A stretch of DNA of 64,000 bases from Rhodococcoides fascians A25f (GCF_000760935.2 NZ_CP049744.1:5177501-5241500), one strand, 5' to 3'; positions 52,871 to 61,658 are shown, numbered from the stretch's first letter. Notes: generated by a model not told the origin, from the letters alone. Numbers and translations: made by a program.

Positions 52871-54012
52871 ACGGCAATCTGATCAAGGCCGGGGTCGCCG
52901 CCCTGTGGACCTACGGCGGGCGCGGAATCGGCCTGCTGTGGACAGTCGCGCTGATCGCCAAGCTGGGGATCAGCGACTACGGCCAATACGCCATGGCGTT
53001 CGCACTGGCCGCGATCCTCGCCGCACCCCTGGATCACCCGTTCACCGTGCGCTCCATCCGCGTGAGCGAACGAGAGTTCCTGGGCGAGCGCACCACTCGT
53101 GTGCTGGCCGGCGCCGTACTGATCGTCGGCGGACTGTGCCTGGTGCAGGTGAGCTACATCGCCTGGTTCGCTCTCGTCATCGGCGGCGGCGAGTTGGTCT
53201 TCAATGCCTACAAGAGCAGGGCATTACGCGACGGCCGTCCTGATCTGACACAGCGCCTGGACACCACTCGCCAAGCGACCTCCATCGCGCTCGCAACGGC
53301 GTACCTGTTCGCCGTTCCGGACCCGTCGCTGACGGAGGCCAGCCTGCTCTACGCTGCGCCGTACTTCGTCATCGCGCTGCTGGCCGCGCTGCAGACCCGA
53401 GTCGCGGCACCGCGCATCCCCGGATCGTGGCGCGAGATGTCGATGCTGTTCTCGGAGAACCTCGCCAACGCGGTCTACATCCAGGGCGACGTGCTGCTGC
53501 TCGGCTTCCTCACCGACTCGACGATCGCCGGGTACTACTCCGTCGCTGCGGTGACGGCCTGGGCCGTGGCCTTCATCGGGCAGGCCTTCGGCAGCACCTT
53601 CCACGAGAAGCTGCGCGCAGCAGACGGATTGGTCAGTGCCGGTCCGGCGTTGAAGCACACGGCGATTCTCGGCGCTGCCGCTGGATCTCTGCTGTTGGCG
53701 GCCGGAATCGTACTGTTCTTCACTCCGGCATCCCCGCAAATTGCCGGCGCTCTGGTGGTGATGTCCCTGTTCGTGGTGATGCGGGTGATGAACCACGTGT
53801 TCACCACCGTGCTGTACCTCCAGCATCGCGACCGCACGCGGGTGCTGGCTGCCGCAACACTCGCGCCGCTGAAGATGGTGCTCGTGTTGTGCCTGTTCCC
53901 CTTCGGTGCCGTCGGCGCAGCCGTGGCGTCGGTGATCACCGATGCCGTGCTCCTCGTCTGGTTCATGCGCGCCCTGTACCGAGATCCGGTGAAAGAAGAA
54001 GTGACGCAATGA
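52867..54012 (+). CDS. Wzx-like polysaccharide flippase
   Basis: 381 aa from GTG 52867 (GTGA overlap); GTG 52858 is possible. About ten to twelve helices; opening KAGVAALWTYGGRGIGLLWTV and GISDYGQYAMAFALAAILAAPLD resembles Wzx starts. GYYSVAAVTAWAVAFIGQAF is a typical mid-protein flippase helix. It probably exports the repeat built by the four transferase-type genes around it. Shorter than the 502-aa Wzx at 22511-24019 and not closely similar to it. Confidence 0.8.
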   Translation: MNGNLIKAGVAALWTYGGRGIGLLWTVALIAKLGISDYGQYAMAFALAAILAAPLDHPFTVRSIRVSEREFLGERTTRVLAGAVLIVGGLCLVQVSYIAWFALVIGGGELVFNAYKSRALRDGRPDLTQRLDTTRQATSIALATAYLFAVPDPSLTEASLLYAAPYFVIALLAALQTRVAAPRIPGSWREMSMLFSENLANAVYIQGDVLLLGFLTDSTIAGYYSVAAVTAWAVAFIGQAFGSTFHEKLRAADGLVSAGPALKHTAILGAAAGSLLLAAGIVLFFTPASPQIAGALVVMSLFVVMRVMNHVFTTVLYLQHRDRTRVLAAATLAPLKMVLVLCLFPFGAVGAAVASVITDAVLLVWFMRALYRDPVKEEVTQ

Positions 54013-55124
54013 GACGCGCAACCTTCCTGCTGTCCAAGGACCCCGTCACCGAACACGGTGGCGACATCGCATTGTCTCGCTTGATGATGCAGCTGGCCCG
54101 CGAGGCCTTCGAGGTGCGCTCGATCTGCCTGTCCAAGGAGACCGATGTAGCCCCCGACGTCGTCCGCGTTCCCAAACCGAAGGTCGATGTCGGTTTGCTG
54201 GCGAAGTCGCTGAGGCCGACCCGCTCGGTGGTACACGGGCGCTACGACGTCGACGCCTTCCGTGATGCGATCGACGCATCGACCTCGGATGTGTATGTGG
54301 CCGAACACAGTTACATGGCCGAGTCGTTTCTGCGCTCGGCCAAACTGGGGTCACCGTTCGCGATCAACACCGTCAACACCGAATCGCAGGTATGGAAGGT
54401 GACGCGCGGATTGATCGGCCGCATCGAGGCACCGCGCATCCTGCGCGACGAGATTCGCGTCGCACGCGCAGCGGATGCCGTCGGGACGTACGACGCCGAC
54501 GAGGCGCAGATGTACCGAGACAAAGGTGTGCGTGACGCTCGCTGGATCGACCTCACCCTCGAACCCGCGCCGCAGCTGAATCTGGCCGAGACCGCACAAC
54601 GTCTGGTGTTCATGGGCACTCGCGACTGGCCGCCGAACCAGGAGGCCTTCAAGATCGCTCTGGAGTACTGGCCGGCCATCTCTGCGGGCATCGACGGTGC
54701 CGAGCTGTGCATCATCGGCGCTAAGGCCCCGGGTGCCAAGGATCCCGTCTATCCGGCCGGAGTTCGCGACCTCGGTTTCGTCGACGACCTGCAGGAATTC
54801 CTCGGCACCTGCCGCGCTCTGATCGCACCCGTCGCCACCGGCGGCGGCGTACGCGTCAAGATCCTCGACGCCGCGAGCAAAGGCCTACCCGTCGTCGGAA
54901 CCTCCGCGGCCGTCGGATCCCTCGACTCGATCTTCGAGCTGCCCACCTTCGACGACAAAGAGCAGTTCGTCGCCGAATGCCGCCGCTACCTGCTCGATCG
55001 CACCGCAGCCGTCAAGGCAGGCGAGCGCATCTACGAACTGAACACCGCACGGTGGCACGACCGCATCCCCCACTCCACCGTGGAGTCACTGATCGGTGCT
55101 CCGCTGACACGCACCCTAGGATGA
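54009..55124 (+). CDS. Glycosyltransferase, GT4 family
   Basis: 371 aa from ATG 54009 (ATGA overlap). N-terminal FLLSKDPVTEHGGDIALSRLM; C-terminal donor part with LVFMGTRDWPPNQEAFKIAL, VRDLGFVDDLQEFLGTCRALIAP and GGGVRVKILDAASKGLPVVGT. This last motif is characteristic of a GT4 subgroup in surface-glycan clusters. Sugar unknown. Coupled to the following hydrolase by ATGA. Confidence 0.82.
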   Translation: MRRATFLLSKDPVTEHGGDIALSRLMMQLAREAFEVRSICLSKETDVAPDVVRVPKPKVDVGLLAKSLRPTRSVVHGRYDVDAFRDAIDASTSDVYVAEHSYMAESFLRSAKLGSPFAINTVNTESQVWKVTRGLIGRIEAPRILRDEIRVARAADAVGTYDADEAQMYRDKGVRDARWIDLTLEPAPQLNLAETAQRLVFMGTRDWPPNQEAFKIALEYWPAISAGIDGAELCIIGAKAPGAKDPVYPAGVRDLGFVDDLQEFLGTCRALIAPVATGGGVRVKILDAASKGLPVVGTSAAVGSLDSIFELPTFDDKEQFVAECRRYLLDRTAAVKAGERIYELNTARWHDRIPHSTVESLIGAPLTRTLG

Positions 55125-56158
55125 TCGCCATGACCCTCCGCTCACGTCTGCTCACCGTTGCGGCAGCCGCCGCGATCGCCGTCGGTCTCTCGTCACCCGT
55201 GGCGCATGCAGCACCGGCTGCGGGGCTCGGATTCACCGGCGGAGCGCCGTTCCTGACGCTCGACGACGCCACGCTGAACAACGAGCTCGGGGCCGGACGC
55301 GAGATCGGTGCCTCGTGGGTGCGGGTGGTAGTGAACTGGGCGGCCATCGAGACAGCACCCGGAGTGTTCGACTGGGGCAACACCGATCGCGTGATCAATG
55401 CCGCGACGGCACAGGGCTACTCGGTACTGGCCGTACTCGGCGGAACCCCCGGATGGGCGCAGGGTGGCGTCGCCTCCCCGTTGCCGGGCGCAGTTCCGTT
55501 GGATCCCAACACCTTCGGCGCATTCGCCGGTGCGGCAGCCGCGCACCTCGGAGATCGCGTCGACAGCTACGAGGTGTGGAACGAGCCCAACATCCCCACC
55601 TTCTTCGCGCCCGTCGACGCCGCCCGCTACACCGGCCTGTTGCGCGCCGCCTACCCCGCGATCCACAACGCCGACGTCGGATCCACCGTGCTCAGCGCCG
55701 GGTTGGCCACCACCGTGAACTTCGGTGCCTGGACCGTTGCGCCGGTGACCTTCCTGCAGCAGATGTACGCAGCAGGAGCAGGCGGATTCATGGATGCCGT
55801 TGCGCTGCACCCGTATACGTTCCCCTTCACCGTCGAGAACGATCCCAACGGCCAATGGGCACAGGTGGATCAGGCCTACGGCACCATGGCGGCGAACGGC
55901 GACGGCGGCAAGAAGATCTGGATCACCGAACTGGGCGCACCCACCGGCAACGGCCCGATGGCCGTCACCGAGGATGCACAGGCCGCGATCATCGGCTCGA
56001 GCCTGGCCAAGGCGTCGTCACTGCCGTACGTGGGCCCGGTGTTCGTGCACTCGCTGCGTGACTCGGGAACCGACCCCGCCGATTCGGAACAGAACTACGG
56101 ACTGCTGCGCTCGGACTTCAGCCACAAGCCGGCATTCGATGTGGTGGCCGGGTCGTAA
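55121..56158 (+). CDS. Secreted clan-A glycoside hydrolase (short paralogue)
   Basis: 345 aa from ATG 55121 (ATGA overlap); ATG 55130 is an alternative. Signal peptide with AHA-AP cleavage near residue 31. TIM-barrel hydrolase with VWNEPN (acid/base Glu155) and WITELGAP (nucleophile Glu270). It resembles the catalytic domain at 46172-47659 throughout but stops at the barrel, lacking the LGFP-like tail. As the last gene of the eight-gene operon it probably cleaves that operon's polymer outside the cell, as PslG-type hydrolases do for their own exopolysaccharides. Confidence 0.83.
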   Translation: MIAMTLRSRLLTVAAAAAIAVGLSSPVAHAAPAAGLGFTGGAPFLTLDDATLNNELGAGREIGASWVRVVVNWAAIETAPGVFDWGNTDRVINAATAQGYSVLAVLGGTPGWAQGGVASPLPGAVPLDPNTFGAFAGAAAAHLGDRVDSYEVWNEPNIPTFFAPVDAARYTGLLRAAYPAIHNADVGSTVLSAGLATTVNFGAWTVAPVTFLQQMYAAGAGGFMDAVALHPYTFPFTVENDPNGQWAQVDQAYGTMAANGDGGKKIWITELGAPTGNGPMAVTEDAQAAIIGSSLAKASSLPYVGPVFVHSLRDSGTDPADSEQNYGLLRSDFSHKPAFDVVAGS

Positions 56159-56389
56159 GCTCTGCAATTTTTGCTCCACTCGCGGGACTCGACGGTGGGA
56201 ATCTCGGGTTCGTGGCGTCGAGTGGTTCGAGGGGTGGGCAGGATGTGACGCCGGCGCACCTCACGGTTCACGATCGCACTGTGCACGCGACATCCCGCGC
56301 ACTCGAGTCGGTACTGAACACTCAGGTCCGGTAGCGGGGGCCGGGAACTGAACCGACACCAAATGTCGGCTGTCGCCCACGTCCAGGCA

Positions 56390-56404
56390 TGGAACGCCGT
56401 TCCA
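56390..56404. promoter_or_regulatory. TetR-type operator 1 (TGGAACGCCGTTCCA)
   Basis: A 15-bp palindrome TGGAAC-N3-GTTCCA lies 20 nt before the TetR ATG. The same palindrome occurs twice before the monooxygenase gene. Position supports autorepression. Confidence 0.8.
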
Positions 56405-56423
56405 GTTGTGGCAGGATCTGCCC

Positions 56424-57086
56424 ATGACGAACACGAAGCCGGCATCAGCTCGACGTTCCGATGCTCTGTCGAAAGAGCGCATCGTGCAGGCAGCGATCGA
56501 GATGCTCGATGAGGGTGGCACCGACGCTCTGACGTTTCGGACCCTTGCCGCACGCCTGTCCACGGGCCCCGGAGCGCTCTATCACCATGTCGGCAACAGG
56601 GACGATCTGCTCGCGGCAACGGCAACAGCAGTCATGGCATCGGCGTTCGAGCCAATCCCCGAGAACGAGGCGGCAGAACCGGGTGTTCGCGGCCTGACAA
56701 TGAGAATGTTCGACGTGATCACCACGAGGCCATGGGTGGCAACACAACTCGCCGCCGCGCCGTGGCAGCCGGCCGTCATGCATCTCTTCGACCGCATCGG
56801 AACCGAACTAGACACACAGGGAGTTCCCGAACGTGCGCAATTCGACGCCGCATCCGTCCTTCTGTACCACGTTCTCGGGGTTGCGAGTCAACGCGATGCC
56901 GGGATGCAACTGCCCGCGACGGTGACGGACCGCGCAGCATTTCTCGACTCCACGCGCACAGCGGTGACGGACTCCGGCGACTATCCGTTCCTGACCCGCA
57001 TCGCGTCGCAGTTCGCAGGCCACGACGACCGAAAGCAGTTCCAGGCCGGAGTCGACATCATCCTGGCCGGCATCGACCGAGGTTGA
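56424..57086 (+). CDS. TetR family transcriptional regulator
   Basis: 220 aa from ATG 56424. N-terminal helix-turn-helix (SKERIVQAAIEMLDEGG, LTFRTLAARLSTGPGALYHHVGNRDDLL, about residues 15-65), then a helical ligand-binding domain similar to TetR_C-type members. It should repress itself and the downstream FAD monooxygenase through the TGGAAC-N3-GTTCCA sites and release on binding a small aromatic or drug-like ligand. The ligand is unknown. Confidence 0.88.
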   Translation: MTNTKPASARRSDALSKERIVQAAIEMLDEGGTDALTFRTLAARLSTGPGALYHHVGNRDDLLAATATAVMASAFEPIPENEAAEPGVRGLTMRMFDVITTRPWVATQLAAAPWQPAVMHLFDRIGTELDTQGVPERAQFDAASVLLYHVLGVASQRDAGMQLPATVTDRAAFLDSTRTAVTDSGDYPFLTRIASQFAGHDDRKQFQAGVDIILAGIDRG

Positions 57087-57129
57087 ACCGAACGAAACTC
57101 CCTACGCCCGCTCCCGCACTTGACAGCAT

Positions 57130-57167
57130 TGGAACACTGTTCCATCCTTGATTGGAACAGCGTTCCA
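57130..57167. promoter_or_regulatory. TetR-type operators 2 and 3
   Basis: TGGAACACTGTTCCA (57130-57144) and TGGAACAGCGTTCCA (57153-57167) are two 15-bp palindromes with centres 23 bp apart, 20 nt upstream of the monooxygenase ATG. Both match operator 1 in front of tetR in the arms, differing only in the central three bases. Confidence 0.85.
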
Positions 57168-57186
57168 ACAACGGGCGGAGACAGCC

Positions 57187-58320
57187 ATGAATACATCCAT
57201 CTCGATCATCGGTGCAGGGCTCGGCGGCTTGGTGCTGGCACGGGTTCTGCACGTGCATGGAATCGCCGCCACGGTGTACGAGGCCGACTCCGCGGCCGAA
57301 GCTCGCACACAAGGCGGACAGCTCGACATCCACGAGAACGACGGGCAAGTCGCCCTCGCCGAAGCCGGGCTGACAGAGCAGTTCCGCGCCATTATTCACG
57401 AGGGTGGCGAAGCGACTCGCGTCCTACGCCCGAACGGCGAGGCTCTGCTCGACGAACCCGACGACGGCACCGGAGGCCGACCGGAGGTGCTGCGCGGCGA
57501 TCTGCGACGCATCCTGCTCGACTCACTGCCGGCCGACACCGTTCAGTGGGGCCACAAGCTCACCTCCGTCCGCCCGCTGGGCAATGGGCAACACGAAATC
57601 GAGTTCGAGAACGGAACCACCACAGTCAGTGATCTGCTCGTCGGCGCCGACGGCGCGTGGTCACGAGTCCGATCCCTGCTCTCCGCCGCCGTGCCCGAGT
57701 ATGTGGGCACGGTCTTCATCGAGACCTACCTCCACGACGTCGACGTACGCCACCCCGCCACGGCCCGCGCAGTCGGCGGTGGTGCGATGTTCGCTCTCAC
57801 GCCGGGTAAGGGAATCACCGTGCATCGCGAGGCGGGCAACATCCTGCACACCTACGTTCAACTCAACCGCAGCGCCGACTGGATCGACTCGATCGATTTC
57901 TCCGACGCGGCCTCCGCCAAAGCAACGGTCGCAGCCGAGTTCGACGGGTGGGCACCGGAATTGACGGAATTGATCACCGGCGGGGAAACCGCGCTGGTTC
58001 CCCGCAGGATCTTCACGCTGCCCAACGACCACCACTGGGACCACACATCGGGAGTGACACTCTTGGGCGACGCCGCACACCTGATGCCGCCGTCGGGAGA
58101 CGGTGCGAATCTGGCGATGTTCGACGGTGCCGAACTCGCTCGCGCGATCTCCGATCACCGCGGCGACATCGACGCAGCCTTGTCGGCGTTCGAGAAGGCC
58201 ATGTTCACACGAAGTGAAGCGGTGGCCGTGCAGGCACATGAAACGCTCGATCTGTGTCTCGGGGAACGATCCCCGTTCGGGCTGATCGACCTGGTCACTG
58301 GTGTTACCAACGGGGTGTAA
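57187..58320 (+). CDS. FAD-dependent monooxygenase (TetX/aromatic hydroxylase-like)
   Basis: 377 aa from ATG 57187 with GGAGA upstream. FAD fingerprints: SIIGAGLGGLVLARVL at the N-terminus, LVGADGAWSRVR (DG motif, near 160) and LLGDAAHLMPPSGDGANLAM (GD motif, near 290). The GGQLDIHENDGQVAL segment near residue 51 is shared with TetX-like flavoenzymes. It hydroxylates a small aromatic or polyketide-like compound using NAD(P)H and O2. Controlled by the adjacent TetR through two operators. Tetracycline activity is not shown. Ends exactly where the convergent CGNR gene ends. Confidence 0.88.
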   Translation: MNTSISIIGAGLGGLVLARVLHVHGIAATVYEADSAAEARTQGGQLDIHENDGQVALAEAGLTEQFRAIIHEGGEATRVLRPNGEALLDEPDDGTGGRPEVLRGDLRRILLDSLPADTVQWGHKLTSVRPLGNGQHEIEFENGTTTVSDLLVGADGAWSRVRSLLSAAVPEYVGTVFIETYLHDVDVRHPATARAVGGGAMFALTPGKGITVHREAGNILHTYVQLNRSADWIDSIDFSDAASAKATVAAEFDGWAPELTELITGGETALVPRRIFTLPNDHHWDHTSGVTLLGDAAHLMPPSGDGANLAMFDGAELARAISDHRGDIDAALSAFEKAMFTRSEAVAVQAHETLDLCLGERSPFGLIDLVTGVTNGV

Positions 58321-58890
58321 TCACTTGTCGCCGAGCATGTTTCTACGCTGCCTGTGGTTGGCGACGTTGATGCGGTTGCCGCACAGACCCGGCATGCAAT
58401 AGCGCCGTCGACCCCCGCGGCTGACGTCGACGAACACGCCGTTGCACGTCGGTGACGCGCACGCACGGAATCGCTCGAACCCGAGCATCCGCAGCGCACT
58501 CAGCAGGGCGTATCCCGTGAACACCGTCAGCTCCTGCGCCGCCGTCCCGACGCCATCGGTTGTTGCCTGCCAGCGCCATCCGTTGCCGTCCACTTCGACG
58601 AGTTCGACGTGATGCGGAACCGTCGACAGCAGCTCATGCGTGAGGTCGACTATGTCGCCCGGCGAGGAGGCGTCGAGGATCGCTCGAAGGCGCTCGCGGA
58701 GAGCCCTGACCTTCTGCAGATCGCCTTCGTCGAGCACTGCCGTGTCGATGCCGTTCTCGACCAGGAACGAGCGCAGGGCATCAGGATCGCTCAACTGGTC
58801 GCCGGCGACCACCCACACCGTCGGTGACGTGTTCACCAACTCGGTCGCGAACGCGGCACCTTGGGTGTAATCGTCCAAAAGGGGTTGCAC
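58321..58890 (-). CDS. CGNR zinc-finger (ABATE-domain) regulator
   Basis: 189 aa from GTG 58890, with AGGAGG at 58902-58897. N-terminal ABATE-like region, then the C-terminal CGNR zinc finger: CASPTCNGVFVD followed by RRRYCMPGLCGNRINVANHR, with four cysteines placed to bind zinc. This family is thought to act as DNA-binding stress regulators in actinobacteria. Its start codon lies inside a palindrome (58879-58895). Tail-to-tail with the monooxygenase with no gap. Confidence 0.87.
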   Translation of the reverse strand: MQPLLDDYTQGAAFATELVNTSPTVWVVAGDQLSDPDALRSFLVENGIDTAVLDEGDLQKVRALRERLRAILDASSPGDIVDLTHELLSTVPHHVELVEVDGNGWRWQATTDGVGTAAQELTVFTGYALLSALRMLGFERFRACASPTCNGVFVDVSRGGRRRYCMPGLCGNRINVANHRQRRNMLGDK

Positions 58891-58895
58891 CCCTT
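58879..58895. promoter_or_regulatory. Palindrome over the CGNR gene start codon
   Basis: AAGGGGTTGCACCCCTT has 6-bp perfect arms (AAGGGG/CCCCTT) around five bases that include the GTG start codon of the CGNR gene. In the mRNA it could form a hairpin hiding the start just after its AGGAGG site; in DNA it could be an operator for the divergent pair. TTGCAC and TACCGT (17 bp apart) may be the plus-strand promoter. Confidence 0.45.
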
Positions 58896-58956
58896 ACCTC
58901 CTGTCGCTACCGTAACCGAATAAGCTCACTTTACTCCCTTACGGACGGGTCTCGGT

Positions 58957-59373
58957 ATGACGACGCGACAGCACTGCAGCTCCACCGCCGACGGCTATGG
59001 GCATCCCCTCACCGACGCACTCGCCGACGCACGCGATCACCTTCGCCGAGCTACGACGGTCGCGTCCCGAACACCTCTGGTGGGTGCCGACCTGTACTGG
59101 GCTCTCGGAGTACTCGGCCAATGCACGTCAGCCGCCAACGACGTCATCGAGAAGATCGGCATCGACGCTGCCGAGCAGCTGTCCGGTGGTTCCGCTGCGG
59201 AGGAATCCAGTCCGATCACGACGGCACGCGATACTGCACTGGTCTCCGCGGTCCTCGCTCTCGCCACCGCGTCGGCCGGCTGCCAGCCGGTGACAGCTGC
59301 GGTCACCGATGCGCAAATTGCCGTCACCGACCTCGGTTCAATTCCTCGACATCGTGGGGGTAGAGGCCGCTGA
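58957..59373 (+). CDS. Hypothetical protein (138 aa)
   Basis: ATG 58957 follows no strong ribosome site. The product is soluble, Ala/Thr-rich and mostly helical-looking (DALADARDHLRRATTVAS, then an Ala-rich stretch near 90-110), with a basic Gly/Arg end. No family recognised. It is divergent from the CGNR regulator and may share its promoter region. High-GC codon use fits a coding region. Confidence 0.55.
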   Translation: MTTRQHCSSTADGYGHPLTDALADARDHLRRATTVASRTPLVGADLYWALGVLGQCTSAANDVIEKIGIDAAEQLSGGSAAEESSPITTARDTALVSAVLALATASAGCQPVTAAVTDAQIAVTDLGSIPRHRGGRGR

Positions 59374-59447
59374 AAACCCCTGACGGCAAGGGCGACCATC
59401 GTTCCCGGGCTGAGACCTGACCGTCTGCCTTCGGTCATGATGTACCG

Positions 59448-59732
59448 GTGCCGACTACCGATCCCTTCCACGCCCTCGTTCTGATGAACGCAGTGTTCGC
59501 TTCGGCCGCATGGTGTCTCGCCAAGCCTTCGTGGCCCGCGGCGATATCGCTGGGTGTTACCTCCATTCTGTGGTTGTTCTTCAACGCCCCGATCGAAGGT
59601 GCTGTGTTGTACGTGGTCGACGCAGACAGAGGGTTGACCGAATCCGACTTCCTCACGGTTGCTGGGGTGATCCTGGCTGGGGTGACTATCGCCAGAGTCC
59701 GACGCAACCAGCGACCGGACGTCGACTCCTGA
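59448..59732 (+). CDS. Small membrane protein (94 aa)
   Basis: GTG 59448 opens a frame with three hydrophobic stretches (about residues 8-24, 29-45 and 66-82) and a basic end (RVRRNQR). No ribosome site is obvious, so a leaderless message is possible. No family recognised. It stands alone between the hypothetical gene and a larger membrane protein. Confidence 0.55.
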   Translation: MPTTDPFHALVLMNAVFASAAWCLAKPSWPAAISLGVTSILWLFFNAPIEGAVLYVVDADRGLTESDFLTVAGVILAGVTIARVRRNQRPDVDS

Positions 59733-59881
59733 GCAACTGGTGCTCCACTCCTCGACGACATCGGGGGATTCCCTCCCGTCGGGGCCGCGAGTGGAGCGTC
59801 CCGTGCAACCGATGCGGCTCGTCCACGATGTAGTACTTCAGATGGATGCGCTCTCGAGTACCCGGTGATTGACTCTCTCCC

Positions 59882-60679
59882 GTGAGTCGTCCGATGAGTG
59901 TGTCCGTCACCCGAAGCCACTGGTCGATCGTTGTATTGACATGCGCAGGAGCGGCATTGGTGGCCGCGTTCGTGCTCGGCCCAGCCGCGTTGCTGCGCGG
60001 ACGCTATCCGCAGTTCCAGGATCAATCCGTCATGAGTGAGCTGCTCGGCCGCGGCCTGGTCGAATACTGGGGCAGCGGCGTCCGCACCTATCCTCGCGGC
60101 TTGGCGGAGATGGTGGACTACTGGTTCGAGTGGCATGCGATCAAGATCGTCATCTCGGTGCTGCTGACCGTGGTTCTGGGTCTGCTCGCGGCGACTCTGT
60201 GGCGGCGATCTCTGACAGCCGGCGTAGGTTACGTGGTCGCTGCGGCCACTACGACTGTGCTGTCGTTGTTTTCGGTGTTCGTGGCTGTGCTCAACATCCA
60301 GTCGACGGTCGCACCCGTAGTCGCGCTGCTTCCTATGCTCTCCGCCGACAATGCGGACGGGCAGACGGCACAGTCTCTGATCGAGAACGGTGTGCAGAGC
60401 GGAGACACCAGGCCGCCCCTGCTCGAGTTGCTCACACAGGTGAAGCACTACAACTGGGCGGTGATTATCGCTACCGCCGTGGTGATCGCTGTAGTCGCTA
60501 CCGGAGCCGTGATCGCCTTCCGACGCTACAGATCGGCGGACGGTGCTCACCGTCGGATGTTCGTCATCCTCGGATCACTGGGTGCAGTGATGACGATAGC
60601 GATGGCGCTGCTGTTCGTCGCGGCCGTCGTTGCGGTTGTCGATCCTGGAGCAGCCCTGCTCGGCGCTGTCGGTCTCTGA
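59882..60679 (+). CDS. Multi-pass membrane protein (about 265 aa)
   Basis: GTG 59882 or ATG 59894 starts the frame. Four hydrophobic segments (about residues 16-38, 85-105, 112-132 and 190-212) and a fifth near the C-terminus; a polar outer loop between the first two (YPQFQDQSVMSELLGRG) and another near 140-180. No catalytic motif and no recognised family. Convergent with the small membrane protein gene downstream, with a 2-bp gap. Confidence 0.6.
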   Translation: MSRPMSVSVTRSHWSIVVLTCAGAALVAAFVLGPAALLRGRYPQFQDQSVMSELLGRGLVEYWGSGVRTYPRGLAEMVDYWFEWHAIKIVISVLLTVVLGLLAATLWRRSLTAGVGYVVAAATTTVLSLFSVFVAVLNIQSTVAPVVALLPMLSADNADGQTAQSLIENGVQSGDTRPPLLELLTQVKHYNWAVIIATAVVIAVVATGAVIAFRRYRSADGAHRRMFVILGSLGAVMTIAMALLFVAAVVAVVDPGAALLGAVGL

Positions 60680-60681
60680 CT

Positions 60682-61089
60682 CTATTGCCGGCTGCGTTCG
60701 CGGGCACGCGCACGGAATTGGCCGAGCGCGAGGACGATCAACGCGACTCCCAACAGGGTGAGGGGAACTTGAGCTCGGGGAGCATCGATGTCGAGTACGA
60801 CGATCTGCCACACCACCCACCCGATGGTCACCAGCCCTTCGCACGCGACATACACCGCAGCTTCGGAGGCATCGACGAGTACGGCCGCCACGCAGATCAA
60901 CGGTCCGAGTCCGAGAAAGAACAACACGAACAACCCGGATATGCGGTAATCCCAGGTATGCCACGACGGGAGCATCCCGACGTTCAAGCCCAACGACCGC
61001 CCGGTGGGATCCGAGGTCAACGACACTCCGTTGAACGTTCCGGCTGCACCCAACAGGATCAGCAGTGCCACCGTCGAGAGCTTGTTCAC
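60682..61089 (-). CDS. Small multi-pass membrane protein
   Basis: About 135 aa if GTG 61089 is used, 171 aa if GTG 61197 is used; neither has a clear ribosome site. I prefer 61089 because the first membrane helix (LSTVALLILLGAAGTFNGV) then begins the protein. Four helices are visible, followed by a basic tail (RARARERSRQ). No family recognised. The region upstream to 61214 is a divergent promoter area with the VOC gene. Confidence 0.6.
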   Translation of the reverse strand: MNKLSTVALLILLGAAGTFNGVSLTSDPTGRSLGLNVGMLPSWHTWDYRISGLFVLFFLGLGPLICVAAVLVDASEAAVYVACEGLVTIGWVVWQIVVLDIDAPRAQVPLTLLGVALIVLALGQFRARARERSRQ

Positions 61090-61214
61090 GGTGACGTCAT
61101 GTGTTGGTCGTCCTTCGGTCGTGGCCGCCGCACCCCGGCGTAGCTGTTGATCCTGCCAGAACGAGGCCGCCCGGTCTTGTTCTATCCGAGAACGCACTAT
61201 GCGACACTGAGCGT

Positions 61215-61658
61215 ATGAGCATCAAGCTCGAAAACGTCGGCATCGCCGTCCGCGACATCGAAGCCACGATCGACTTCTTCACCGAGCTCGGCCTCACGGT
61301 CCTCGGCCGCGACACGGTCAAAGGTGAGTGGGCCGACACCGCCGTCGATCTCGACGGCAACCACGCCAAGATCGCAGTGCTGCAAACCCCGGACGGCCTC
61401 GGCCGTATCGAGCTGTTCGAGTACATCCATCCCGACGCCATCGAGACGACGCCGACGCTGCCCAACGAGATCGGCATGCACCGCATCGCCTTCTCGGTCG
61501 ACGACATCGACGCCGCTCTGGCGATTGCAGCCCGCCACGGTTACTTTCCCCTGCGAGGCGTGGCCAACTACGAGGGCGTCTACAAGCTCACCTACCTCCG
61601 CGGGCCGAGCGACATTCTTCTGATGTTCGCCCAATCGGTTGCCGCACCCGAAAGCTAG
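61215..61658 (+). CDS. VOC (glyoxalase/bleomycin-resistance) family protein
   Basis: 147 aa from ATG 61215. Typical VOC halves: [27 protein letters not shown] and later [24 protein letters not shown], with RIELFEY as the first acidic ligand strand. The first half has Val where the common metal-binding His would be (NVGIAV), so it may bind metal differently or act without it. Function could be isomerase, dioxygenase or binding protein. Convergent with leuA, overlapping it by 4 bp. Confidence 0.82.
   Translation: MSIKLENVGIAVRDIEATIDFFTELGLTVLGRDTVKGEWADTAVDLDGNHAKIAVLQTPDGLGRIELFEYIHPDAIETTPTLPNEIGMHRIAFSVDDIDAALAIAARHGYFPLRGVANYEGVYKLTYLRGPSDILLMFAQSVAAPES

Noticed and set aside
12473..56158. 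Mobile island or prophage
   Set aside because: No integrase, transposase, terminal repeats or tRNA target seen; low GC is limited to about 20.4-30.9 kb and fits allelic cassette exchange better.
57187..58320. Tetracycline-inactivating TetX
   Set aside because: Shares the flavoprotein layout and TetR control, but nothing in the sequence shows tetracycline as substrate; called only as FAD monooxygenase.
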